Positions 10,495 through 20,051 of a DNA stretch of 45,613 nucleotides are shown piece after piece. Under the pieces are notes generated by a model. It was given only the letters and a program-made list of their open reading frames with translations, did not search any database and was not told the DNA's origin. Numbering within the stretch: position 1 is the stretch's first letter; each line of letters opens with the position of its first letter. Origin of the DNA: Paracamarosporium sp. OC-R06-R3. Lineage: Eukaryota; Ascomycota; Dothideomycetes; Pleosporales; Didymosphaeriaceae. Location of the stretch: positions 1-45,613 of the forward strand of contig JACVRA010000255.1 of assembly GCA_019828545.1 (NCBI GenBank). The letters are read 5' to 3'. A program made the translations under genes and the position numbers.

Positions 10495-12892
10495 TTTCGC
10501 GATGAAGATGTAAGACACAGAAGTTGCAAGCCTGAGGACGCAAGCATACTAAGAGAGTAAGTAGCGCTTAAAAATTTTAAATAATCTTGTAGACTGAGGT
10601 CCGTCATGCTTCTGGGCGAGACTGGTGCTTTGTGTTTTGTTAGATCGTGGCGTTATGGATCGCTGGTTTGCGAAACACAGCATGTTTGAGATGTAGGACG
10701 GGCATAAAAATCGCCAAACCTTTGGGATGTTGGAACGTCGCATCACGAGAGATCTGAGGGATTCTGAATCGCACGAACCGAGGCACAATCATGCTTCGTC
10801 GTTTCTTGCCGAAGGAAGTGTGCAAAGCGCTGCTACGTCATAAATATAGATTAATCGTAAGAAGCGACGAATAATAGTTCCACCAACAACTCCCTAGCCA
10901 TCTAGACAAGTTAATTCTTCTACTCTAGCTCTTAATAATCCCCAAGACAAAAGATATCTGTTTGAACAAATTTATCCAACGTAGCTGAAGAGCGGATTGA
11001 CTGGTTGTGATATATGATGGGCTAAAGCTCCTGTATCACCACTTGGCTGTAGCTAACTTTAGCTGATTGTCTGAAGTAAGTTTAAAAAGTATCTGGAAAA
11101 TAATAGAGGATAGCCAGGCTGTATGAGAAGTCCTAGATAGAGTCGTACTCGATTGGCATACGAACGTCGACTATTCAACGCTAGTTGATGTAAGCTATTG
11201 TTCGGCATCAACCGCATAAGTAATGATTGACTACCACGCGACGAGGAACCCGAAGATGTTGCGAAATTACGTTCCTTGAAACTTTGCTACGTAAATTTAC
11301 AAGAAGTGTTGTGGACTCGAGCTGTAAGGCATAGATTGTTAGAATATGTACCTATGGTTTTTGAAATAAAATTGTAACTAACAGAATGATCGGTCGCAGG
11401 AGTTTGAATAACGTTGAGATCATTACATTGCTGGTGCAATTGCATCGGGACGTCCCGCATGTGACAAAGGCTTAAACAAGTAACTAATAGTTCCGATCAG
11501 GGTCTTTCAATGATTTTCTTGACAGTGTATGGTTAATCTAAATTTCTTTTCTCGAAACATACAATATAATACTGAGCATACGGCGAGGGAGTATTTAATA
11601 CCTAGCAGGCCCAAGCACTGGATTGGAGACCACCCTGCTCCGAACCACATGCAACAGTTACTCGTCCCATGCAAACATTCCTACGTCTGTGTAATATTCA
11701 ATCCGTTTGAAGGCATGATCCCTACGTAAGAACGTTCATAAGGTCCACATGCCAGCATGCATATGCCGCTGCCTGAGAATTTGGCTTCTATTGGCGCACT
11801 TCTCGCGGCCACGTCACTACACCATCATATCTTCCATAGGAACTATGCAGAACATGCTGTTACCGTTTTTAATTTTATCCATAACCAGAAGACGATGGTT
11901 CGAATTAGGTATTTTTGGCGAAAGGGTTTAGGGTGTAAAGTGATCGCACATCGAGGCGAGCTCCGCTTGTCTCACACTTTACGTTATGTTGCCAATCATA
12001 GCCCAAGTCAGCTTTGAAGCTACTGAGCTCTATTTTCAATTTCTAATTCTGGTCCACACATCCAGAAACTGCCTTCCGACACACCAGTTCGCCAGTGATA
12101 CCTTTCTAGAATAGCGGAGAATTAATCGTACCAGCATGACCGAACCCTAACCAGAGTAGCTGCGTCAACTGTGGCGCTACCACTAGTTTCTAGTGCAGTG
12201 AATGCAAGAGAACAAAATACTGCGGCGTTGTTAGCCAGAGGTTGGACTAGGCGACTCACCAGAATATTCATGGGAAGAGCGGATTTGATGTCGTTGTTTA
12301 TCGTGCCGGACAACTCCTACAGGATAGCTTTTGCCCGATTCGAGAGAAGACATACGACAGCGCAACTGAGAAGGTAGAGAATAAGGGCAACCAGTTAGTG
12401 ATATACGAAGGACATGTTTTCTCGGGCACGATGCTACCTTTCCTTCACCATCTAGTCCGTAACTAAGACGAAAAGAGAATGGTCTTGAGTCAGCTCATGT
12501 GCGAGGAGCCAATTGGCTACCTCAATGACTTGTTGTTAGATGTGTTGCAAAGTACTTCCAAGACCGCGATCAAGATCACAGGAAGCTGACACAGACAAAG
12601 TATAGAAGTAAATCTCAAAAAGTTCATTGTGGACCTGAAGCCCCCCAAGAAGAGGAATTGGGTGGTCGATGAAAAGTTGATTTCTACACCATGTTCAAAG
12701 ATACTCACATACCCTTATCCGCGTCAGGTCGTGATCCGCCCGCCTTACCAGAAATGCTGCGTGAACTGGATTTAAAATCCAAGAAACAGCACGACTAGCC
12801 GATGCAAAACATTGGAAGAGTACTCGGCAGTTTTGTTAGAGAGGTAGGAGGACCTCGAGAGGTCGGCGTGTCTTGTTGGTCCGTTCGCTATA
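10495..12892. other. Intergenic stretch with no supportable gene
   Basis: Only short, unrelated open frames occur on both strands. AT content rises around 10840-11600 without reaching the density of the RIP blocks at the ends. The first few hundred bases presumably hold the promoter of the minus-strand DHA1 transporter. I see no repeat or RNA gene. Confidence 0.5.
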
Positions 12893-12895
12893 TGA

Positions 12896-13225
12896 TCAAC
12901 ACCAGCGGGAACACACCCACCGAGCCCGAAGAAATACCCCACACATTCAACAGCACATGACGCACGCTCCAAGTCCGAGACAGCCGCGTTTCGAAGTCAG
13001 ATTCATGGGACAGCAAAAGCAGATGTACCCGCAGACGCACTCTTGGTCGGTGAGAGCAATGCAACTCACTGCGGTGCTTTGTTGGAACGATTAGTAGAGG
13101 TGACTGGTGAGCGAGCCGGTTTGCTGACGCGACTGGGCGAGCTGGATCAGGAAGAAGCAGAGACATTGGATCAACTAAGACAGCGGCGAGAAGGCGCCGA
13201 CACGTCCACACATGGCTACGATTAA
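12896..13225 (+). other. Open frame with coiled-coil C-terminus; possible gene fragment or 3' exon
   Basis: A 109-codon stretch is open from just after a TGA at 12893 to TAA at 13223, but has no ATG. Its translation is hydrophilic at first (Pro/Ser/Lys-rich) and then a regular amphipathic helix, 'LLTRLGELDQEEAETLDQLR', with leucines at heptad-like spacing. An AG acceptor (CACCAG, ending near 12902) at the 5' edge would allow it to be a last exon, but I could not place an upstream exon. No family is recognised. It could equally be a chance frame in a moderately GC-rich area. Confidence 0.3.
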
Positions 13226-13738
13226 CGCGTCGCCTGCCCCAAGGCCAACCGCGGTCCCTTCTCCTCGCCCGGTAATACCACTACTGGACAAAACAGAGAA
13301 GGTGGCGGGAAAAGAGAAGAGGCGAGATACGCGATGGTGGGACGGCGAGTAAGACGGGCAAGACGGACAGCACACATAGGAGGGCCCCTAGACATACGCC
13401 CGACTGGAAGGCGCCCCGAACGGTGGCACGGAAGCATTGGGAGTTCTGGGCGGGATTGGGATGACGGCCTTGTCAGAGTCGATGCTATGTGCGGTGCTCA
13501 GACGTGTATTATGGACGCACCTTCGGCCTGGTCGGCGATTAGAGCAGGCTGGAGGGCTCCCGTCGAGATGGATGGCAAGCAACGCAAAGGTGCCAGCTCA
13601 GCATGCAGCAGGTAAGCTGAGGGTGCACCCCTGCCCTCAGAATCCGCGCTGTAAGCCCGCATGACGAGCACGGGCGGGTTGTGAAGCGGGCGGAGTGTCC
13701 TCGAGGAGGGTTGGGAGCCGAACGAACAAAGCAGGCAG

Positions 13739-13812
13739 CGAGAGAGAGAGAGAGAAGGGAGAGAGGGAGGGAGGGAGGAAGGGAGGGAGGGAGGGAGGGA
13801 GAGTGTGTGTGT
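13739..13812 (+). repeat. Purine-rich GA/GGGA microsatellite ending in a GT run
   Basis: A run of GA repeats passes into GGGA repeats and ends with a short GT run, so about 60 bases hold only purines on the plus strand. It lies some 540 bases before the start of the GC-rich polyglutamine gene, in its likely promoter or leader. Confidence 0.9.
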
Positions 13813-14350
13813 GTCTCGACGGCTGGAAGCAGGTGATGGCAGGGAGCAGGAGTCGAGGGCGGTGCGGGGTGTCGCTGAGTCAGCGGGCCGGCAGCTGGGG
13901 CGGGCCGAGGGGCAGCACGTGACGGCGGCGGGCGGGCCGGGTCGGGGCGGCGGGCCAATGGCAGCGGGCGACGCAGCGCGCAGCGAGCAGCGAGCAAGCG
14001 AACCGCGAGCAGCGCGCCGCGGAGAAGAGCGCCGTGTGCAGCATGCAGCATGCAGAGGCAGCGAATTATTGCTGCTGGCGTCTCGCCGGAAACGCGCGCG
14101 CCTCACAGCAGGCGGCACAGGCCTTGGCTCGGGCGCGGCGCTGATAGGCCGCGGAAGCTACACCTGCAGCCGTCGCAAGCACCTGCGCTTGGCGACGCCT
14201 CGCATTCAAACTGCAAAATCTCCCTCTCGCGGGCTCTCGTCCTGCTCTCCAGATGTGACCTGCCTCTCCTCCCCCGCCCGCCCGCCTGAGCCTCCCCCCG
14301 CCGCCCTCCACCGCCCGCGACGCCGCGCCCCCAGGCCCCGGCCACCCCCA

Positions 14351-14635
14351 ATGGCCGCGCCGACCAGCGACCATGCGAAGACGGCCGACGCCCGCTCGCC
14401 CCTGGCCCGCGTGATGCGCGAGTTCGACGACCTGGTGCTGCGCTTCGAGACGGGCCTGCTGCGCTCGCTCGACGCCCACGACGCCCCCGCCGTGCGCCTC
14501 GAGGCCTGCCGCCTCGCCGCCGCCGAGCTGGGCGCAAAGTACGCAAAGAGGCACATCCGCCGCGAGCTCAATGCCTTCGAGGCCCGGGGCCGCCGCGTCG
14601 AGCAGCTGCTGCACGCCGCCCAGCAAGAACAAGCA

Positions 14636-14691
<56 letters not shown>

Positions 14692-14824
14692 ACGACAACA
14701 ACAACACGCCGACGACGACGACCTGCGCGCCATCCACCACGGCTACTTCCGCCTCTATTCCACCGAGCTGTTCGACATGCTCGGCCAGCCCACCGACCTG
14801 CGCCTTGGCACCGTGCGCTTCCAC

Positions 14825-14861
<37 letters not shown>

Positions 14862-15178
14862 CCCAAGTCTCGCTCGAGCTTGCCCTGGGCGCCTCCTTCT
14901 TCGTCGCCGACTCCCTCGAGACGCTGCCCTACCACTCCTTCAAGGTCCCCCACGCCCCGTCCCTGCAGAACCGCGGCATCCTCAGCAGGAAACCCGACGA
15001 CCACGGCGCCTTTCCCGCCTACGACTCGTGGCTGCTCTTCACCTTCCTCGGCAACGGCTTCCTCAAGCTCGAGGTCCCCATCGAGATGTGCGCCGACGTC
15101 TACGGCGGCCCGCTGCGAGGCCGCGAAAACGAAGAGGTTCATTTCTGGGGCGTCTTTGTCGACGACGACGCGCCGTAG
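14351..15178 (+). CDS. Unknown protein with polyglutamine tract and shared C-terminal domain (array member A)
   Basis: Single exon of 275 aa. I chose the ATG at 14351 because the 5' frame upstream is anomalous GC-rich sequence and the protein begins naturally there ('MAAPTSDH'). A helical N-terminal region (about 20-90) is followed by a glutamine-rich tract (about 91-118, CAG/CAA codons), an acidic linker, then a C-terminal domain from about 131. That domain starts 'GYFRLYS' and contains 'FLGNGFLKLEV' near 232 and 'VHFWGVFV' at the end. The same landmarks occur in the genes at 18565 and 22709, so I infer homology. A six-base GACGCC repeat encodes an Asp-Ala run around 160-170, inserted in the domain. 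GC content is far above the neighbours and third positions are nearly all G or C. Function is unknown. Confidence 0.75.
14621..14706 (+). repeat. CAG/CAA trinucleotide repeat encoding polyglutamine
   Basis: Inside the GC-rich gene, alternating CAG and CAA codons encode an almost pure glutamine run of about 25 residues. The repeat is interrupted by one glutamate and one alanine near its start and an arginine near its end. Length is likely to vary between strains. Confidence 0.9.
14827..14862 (+). repeat. GACGCC hexanucleotide tandem repeat (Asp-Ala run)
   Basis: About six perfect copies of a six-base unit in frame, encoding alternating Asp-Ala. It lies within the otherwise conserved C-terminal domain of the gene, in a position where the related genes have no such insertion. 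Confidence 0.85.
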
Positions 15179-15693
15179 CGATTGCTTGCTTGACATTGCG
15201 TTTCGCCGGTAGACGGGCTTGCTTATGGAGTTTGGCGCTTCACTGACGTACCCGCTGGATGGTTCTGGATGCCAGCCTGCCCAGCATCAGAGTGCCGAGG
15301 CTACGAACTTACGACTTTGACGAATTTCCTTGCTTCGCTTTGAATCCTGTTCTAATATCCGTACTTTGTCCCACGCCTTCTCACCACACCACTTATATGT
15401 ACCGAGGCAAGCTCCCTTGATCTTGCCCTCGTCGATTCCTCGTCGATTTGACTCTTGTTTTACTGTTCTACGGATGGCCGCATGTGTGTTTATAGCTACC
15501 TTTATCATCATTGGAAACGGCGGAAAAAGAAACGGTTAGAGAGGACGGGCTGCGTGAACTCATGCATCATGTAGATCACAGAGCTGGTAGATAACAGTAA
15601 AAGATGCAGACGGCCGTGATCGCATACCTCATCCTTGCTCTGCATCGTTCCAGTCACCTATTGATCCACGTGCTTTTTTTTTTTTACTCTCAC

Positions 15694-15699
15694 TATAAA
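15694..15699 (+). promoter_or_regulatory. TATA box of array member B
   Basis: TATAAA lies 120 bases upstream of the ATG at 15814, preceded by a T-rich run (about 15674-15685) and a CACGTG palindrome at 15667-15672. The arrangement of pyrimidine run, TATA and short leader is a plausible core promoter. Confidence 0.5.
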
Positions 15700-15813
15700 A
15701 GCTCAGGCACCGTTCATAAACCGAGCCACTCCAGGAACCGTTTACAGACGACTAGTCAGCTCACGCTTTTGTCCCACCACAAACTACCATTACGTCCGAC
15801 TCCACCCCCCACC

Positions 15814-16691
15814 ATGACTGACACCGCCATGCACATCGACACCGGAGACGCCGTCCCTCCACTTGGCATCGTTTTTGATGGTTTGAAAGAGCGAGGAAAG
15901 CAGATCAAGAGCACTCAGACCCAGACCGAGAAGCATGCCAAGGGTAGAGCGAGGAGGGTGAGGCGTCAACAAGCACTGAATGCTTACGTTCAAGAGGTCC
16001 TACAGAAAAAGCGTGTAGAAGACCTGCTGATTAGCATGGGCGGCTTGGGACTCACTGATGGCGTTTCAAGCAAAATTGCTGAAGGTACGATCGAACAGAA
16101 TGCATATGGTGATTTCCGTTCTCTGATAGCGTCGTGAAGGAGGCACATGTATTGATACACATTCAGGAAAGAGCTCTGTACATGGCGGGGGTACGCGTAG
16201 CAAAACTTACTTTAACCATCTTTAACTTGCTGACACAATGTATAGAGCAACTTCCAGTCGCCGATACGATACGTAGTCTCGATAAGCAGAAAAGGGCCGA
16301 TAAGCGCGCAGAGAACAGGCTCGTTAATGAGGCCCGTCGTGACTTCAAAGTCAAGAAACGACTGGAAGCTCAGGCAATATCGCAAAAGAAGAAGGACAGC
16401 AGGGAGCGGAAGAAGCAACAGCAGGAGAGCCAGCAGTTCAAGCTCGAGTCCGTCCTTCCACCTCCCCAACATCAATCTAACGGTGCCTACCATGATGCGC
16501 CTCTGCCATTTTCACTTCTTCGGACTGGAAACGTGCTGTTGAACGCGCCTCGTGCACCTCGACTACACCGTGAGCCAGCTTTCCATATTCAGAGTGCGCC
16601 GCCAAATGCGCCGACAGCGCCTCGCGCTTTGCGTGAGGAAAAGCATCGAGTTCAGACTGAGGCTCAGACTGAGGCGGGCATTTTGCAGTGA
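15814..16691 (+). CDS. Unknown basic coiled-coil protein (array member B, paralogue of C)
   Basis: Unknown family. Exons 15814-16084, 16167-16190 and 16246-16691 give 246 aa with GT-AG introns in phase 1. The 24-base middle exon could be skipped (joining 16084 to 16246) without changing frame, so its use is uncertain. The N-terminal half has a basic helix, 'RRVRRQQALNAYVQEVLQKK', followed by 'RVEDLLISMGGLGL'. The last exon starts with another charged helix, 'KRADKRAENRLVNEARRDF', then becomes Pro/Ala-rich. The gene at 17266 has the same two segments in the same order and a phase-1 intron at the same place (after about 90 codons), so the two are tandem paralogues. No signal peptide or membrane segment. 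A nuclear or nucleic-acid role is only a guess from the charge. Confidence 0.65.
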
Positions 16692-17265
16692 TCCGAGCAG
16701 GTTGGCGTACAGATATTGGAGTTGGATGTGCATAAGTAGGCGCAACTTAGAGGAGTCTTCTTTAAAGGCTCTCGATCATGGTCTATTACTGGGACTCGCT
16801 GGGAATGGAAGTGCATGACAAGCCATTCTCATGTGCTAAAGGGCTATCATATAGGACGGTGCATTTCAGGACTGAATGAGACATGGGCACTCTGCAGACA
16901 CGATAATGATAATCACCAATGCTACATCCGACGAATGAGTACATTCGGCGCTCATGTTTCAAGCCCTTTGATCGAGGTTGTTTCATTTACTATGCCCCTC
17001 ACTCCATGCGTGTAATAAAATCCTGCTGTCCGTTTGCTTGCTCACCTTCCCTCGCTACAGCCACCCACACTCAGACAATACCGCGAAGCGCGAAGCGGCT
17101 CCTGATAATAGCATATACCGACAGTCTTCGTATAGCCAACGCATTTGTAGCTACTACCCTCTAGGACGATTTAGTGCGCGGTTTAGACTTGACAAACACT
17201 AGGACACCCTTATAGCGACTTCAGCGCCCAACTACACACAAGGACTCAGTATAGACGACGTCACC

Positions 17266-18184
17266 ATGGATCTGGATTGGGACCTTCCCGACTGCGTCCC
17301 TTTGGCTGGGACGACTTCTGGGGCTGCCGCTATAGAGGAGCTGCAAGGGCAACAAGTAACGGAGCGGCGGCGCGCGAGAATAGCCAAAAGAGTTGAAAGG
17401 CGAGAAAAGAGAGCAAGGCGCCAGAGCGAACGCAGATTCGTCGAGAAGTTTTTGCATGACAAGCGCATGGAAGCTGTGGTGTCCAGTATGGGCGATATGG
17501 CACTAGATGAAAGCGACGAGGTCCATTCAGCACCAGCAGCTGCAGGTATGGCAAAATTAATCCTTGCACGACTTTGCAGCTACATTACGAGGGGATATAC
17601 TGACAGGTATGCAATAGGAGAACCGGCAGCGGTCAATTTGCCTGGGTTACCCAAGTACCTACGAGACATTGCAAAGAATATAGGTATGCACACGGTTTAT
17701 CAACGATTATACCGATCAGCATAGGATTATCGACAACCAACGGAAAGTAAGAATACGTAAGATTTCTACAACGCTAACAAGATGATCAGCGGAGAGGCTG
17801 GTTGTCAGAGCCGCCCACCATGAATTCAGGACAAGGCAACAGATTGAAGACGAGGACGACATGCCGACAACGGATTCATACCGTCCCGGAGATAGCAATA
17901 GCCCAAAAAGCGAAACTTCGCAATCAATCTCTCAACCTGAATCTAGGAGTACTGCTCCGAAAAGATTCCAAGTCAAAATCCCGGTTGTTGAGGGGGTGAG
18001 GGCGAAAGACGAGCGACGCGTGGATACAGAGAAGCAACCTTTAAAGATGCCGGAGGGCTTGTGGACGGATACAGAGGTGGAGCCAAATCAGAGCTTCACT
18101 ATGCTAATGCGAAGCCATGACGGCCGTGTTCATATTGTTGAGGATTCGCCGTATCAAGTCTTTGGCAACCTGTCGTTGCAATGA
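17266..18184 (+). CDS. Unknown basic coiled-coil protein (array member C, paralogue of B)
   Basis: Sister of the preceding gene. Best in-frame model: exons 17266-17545, 17618-17683 and 17790-18184, 246 aa, introns 72 and 106 bp. Shared segments are the basic helix ending in 'RRFVEKFLHDKR', then 'MEAVVSSMGDMAL', and after the last intron 'ERLVVRAAHHEFRTRQQ', matching B's 'NRLVNEARRDFKVKKRL'. The C-terminal part differs: Ser/Pro-rich, then a stretch beginning 'EGLWTDTEV'. The 106-bp second intron contains a possible extra exon (about 17732-17753) that would encode a match to B's 'LDKQKR', but its length breaks the frame in this sequence. So the middle of the gene may be mis-modelled or carry a one-base change. 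Function unknown. Confidence 0.6.
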
Positions 18185-18564
18185 AAAGCGACGATGGGGG
18201 TCTAGGTTCTCTCCACCATCGGAAATTCAGGCAGCGAACCTAGATATTTAATGCTAGGGGAGCATGGTATTTACTTGGACATGGACGTCGAGTAGAAAAA
18301 AGTGTGGTTAAGCATCGCGAGGGAGGGAAATGGTGTATGTAATACCAGATCCAAAGTTTGACTGCACTACGTTACCATAGGCCAGATAGACTGATCATCC
18401 TATTCAAATGGCCAATTTTCAGCGATTTCGAGGTGTTGATCTGTCCACGTTCATACTTTCCTAGGAAGCCACGCTTGCCAAGACCTTTCATAACAACATC
18501 TTCAGTTCGCGGCTGTCTTCGTTCATACACCCTCCTAACTCTCATCGAAGTACCTACAGCAGAT

Positions 18565-19725
18565 ATGAGCGCATATGTGCCTAGAACACGTGCCGGTGCC
18601 GGATCAGAGACAATATTTGAATCCATGCGCAGCGACACTTTACGCAAGTGGTACGCTCTCGCACAATGCAATGATCCGATCATACGAAAGAAAGCCGCGG
18701 CACGGCTCAAGCTACAACTTAACCTCCGTAACATCAGAACAGAGATGAGACTATGGAGGGCGAAGCGGGATCGACGCATGGCTTCTGGTGACAGCAAGGG
18801 ACTCGACGTAGCTAAAAAGCAACTCAAACGTCTTGAACACGGAATGGTTTCCTTTCAAGAGATGTTGAAGGAACCGACAATTCCAGATCGCATTGTTAAT
18901 GCTTTGAGTAAAGAATGGTATACTGAACCCGTAATCAGTTTGGAAGCTCTCATTTCAAGTACCTGGTGCGATTACGACAAGCCGGCTGACTTTGGACTCA
19001 CCAACGAAGTACTCACCACACGGACTGATTCTACCTGCAAGAAACAAATCATGGCAGAGCCTGCCTCCGTTATGCTACTAGCTCTCGGACCTAGGCCAGG
19101 ACAATATGGCTTGGACAAAGCTACAGAGGCTGAACTTAACCAAACACAGACTTCTATCTGGAATTCGCACGAATCCTATATGAGGGCTCGTTTTCAAACG
19201 ATGAACATGGCTGAGCTGCTCCTGACGAGTCGACTGACCGCACAAAAGAAGACATTCGAGGCTCAGATGGCCGACGAACTTCATGTTGCACGTGCCTATC
19301 AGCAGGTTCTGCATACACCCCGCCGTCTGAATTTTCTGTCAAACATGTTCTGGAGACTGAGCTCGACGGAATTCTGGAGTCACTATCACAACGGTTATAG
19401 CTGGAAGTTTCCAGGCTGGACGCCTGGCTGTAACCTTCAGCTTTTCACCATAGCTGGATCCACACTGTTTGTGATCGACTTCGGAGAACGCAGTTTTACG
19501 ACAAAGGTGGCCCAGCTTCCGCATACCGCAGCCATCGAACCGATCAAGTGTACCGCGGTCTGTTTCGAAGATCAGCAGGAGATAGATATCGAGTTCCTTT
19601 TCCTGGCGGACGACTGTCTTAAGATGATGTTCCCAGCTCTTTCAATAATTAGACTGGATGCATTGTGCGACTCCCAGCCTATGAAGGATAAGGTGGTGGA
19701 GTACTCTGGTGTATTGTTGGTGTGA
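18565..19725 (+). CDS. Unknown protein with diverged copy of the shared C-terminal domain (array member D)
   Basis: Single exon of 386 aa, starting at the first in-frame ATG (18565, 'MSAYVPRTR'). Residues about 30-260 are mostly helical and charged, without a recognised domain. From about 262 the protein follows the pattern of genes A and F: 'FWRLSSTEFW' (compare 'FRLYS' and 'WTLYC'), a central beta-rich part, 'IDIEFLFLADDCLKM' near 340 (compare 'FLGNGFLKL' and 'FLGNGFLHL'), and a final 'VVEYSGVLLV' (compare 'EFIGV'). Similarity is weak residue by residue but the order and spacing agree, so homology is inferred. No signal peptide or membrane helix. Coding GC is ordinary, unlike gene A. Confidence 0.75.
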   Translation: MSAYVPRTRAGAGSETIFESMRSDTLRKWYALAQCNDPIIRKKAAARLKLQLNLRNIRTEMRLWRAKRDRRMASGDSKGLDVAKKQLKRLEHGMVSFQEMLKEPTIPDRIVNALSKEWYTEPVISLEALISSTWCDYDKPADFGLTNEVLTTRTDSTCKKQIMAEPASVMLLALGPRPGQYGLDKATEAELNQTQTSIWNSHESYMRARFQTMNMAELLLTSRLTAQKKTFEAQMADELHVARAYQQVLHTPRRLNFLSNMFWRLSSTEFWSHYHNGYSWKFPGWTPGCNLQLFTIAGSTLFVIDFGERSFTTKVAQLPHTAAIEPIKCTAVCFEDQQEIDIEFLFLADDCLKMMFPALSIIRLDALCDSQPMKDKVVEYSGVLLV

Positions 19726-20051
19726 GGATAGCAATATCTCAGCAAAGAAAAAGAAAAAAAAGAGGGGAAAAAAAAGGAAAAGGAGTTCTTATAGGTCAGT
19801 TCAGAGTACACATCCGATTTCTTTTCTTTGGTATGCGGTTGGAAGTTCGGCTGTGGTTCGCGTTAAATTGGGGATGTGGGGTCTCGTCCAAGATCCTTCT
19901 CCGCATTGTGGGGAAGCTCAGGTACCCTAAATGCATTGGGCGACATGAAACGCCTCTTGTTGATCCGCAACCTCCAGCTCAGGATTATAATCGTATTTCC
20001 ATAATTTGCACTTCCAGTCCAATTACACCTTCATTGATATAAATTTTCAAC

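Noticed and set aside
11890..11925. GGTTCGAAT motif resembling a tRNA T-arm
   Set aside because: No matching acceptor, D or anticodon stems could be found around it on either strand.
13498..15196. Several long open frames on the minus strand and in other plus frames around the GC-rich gene
   Set aside because: They are by-products of very high GC and of CAG/GACGCC repeats (poly-Cys, poly-Leu and poly-Ser translations). Only the plus frame from 14351 has a domain shared with other genes.
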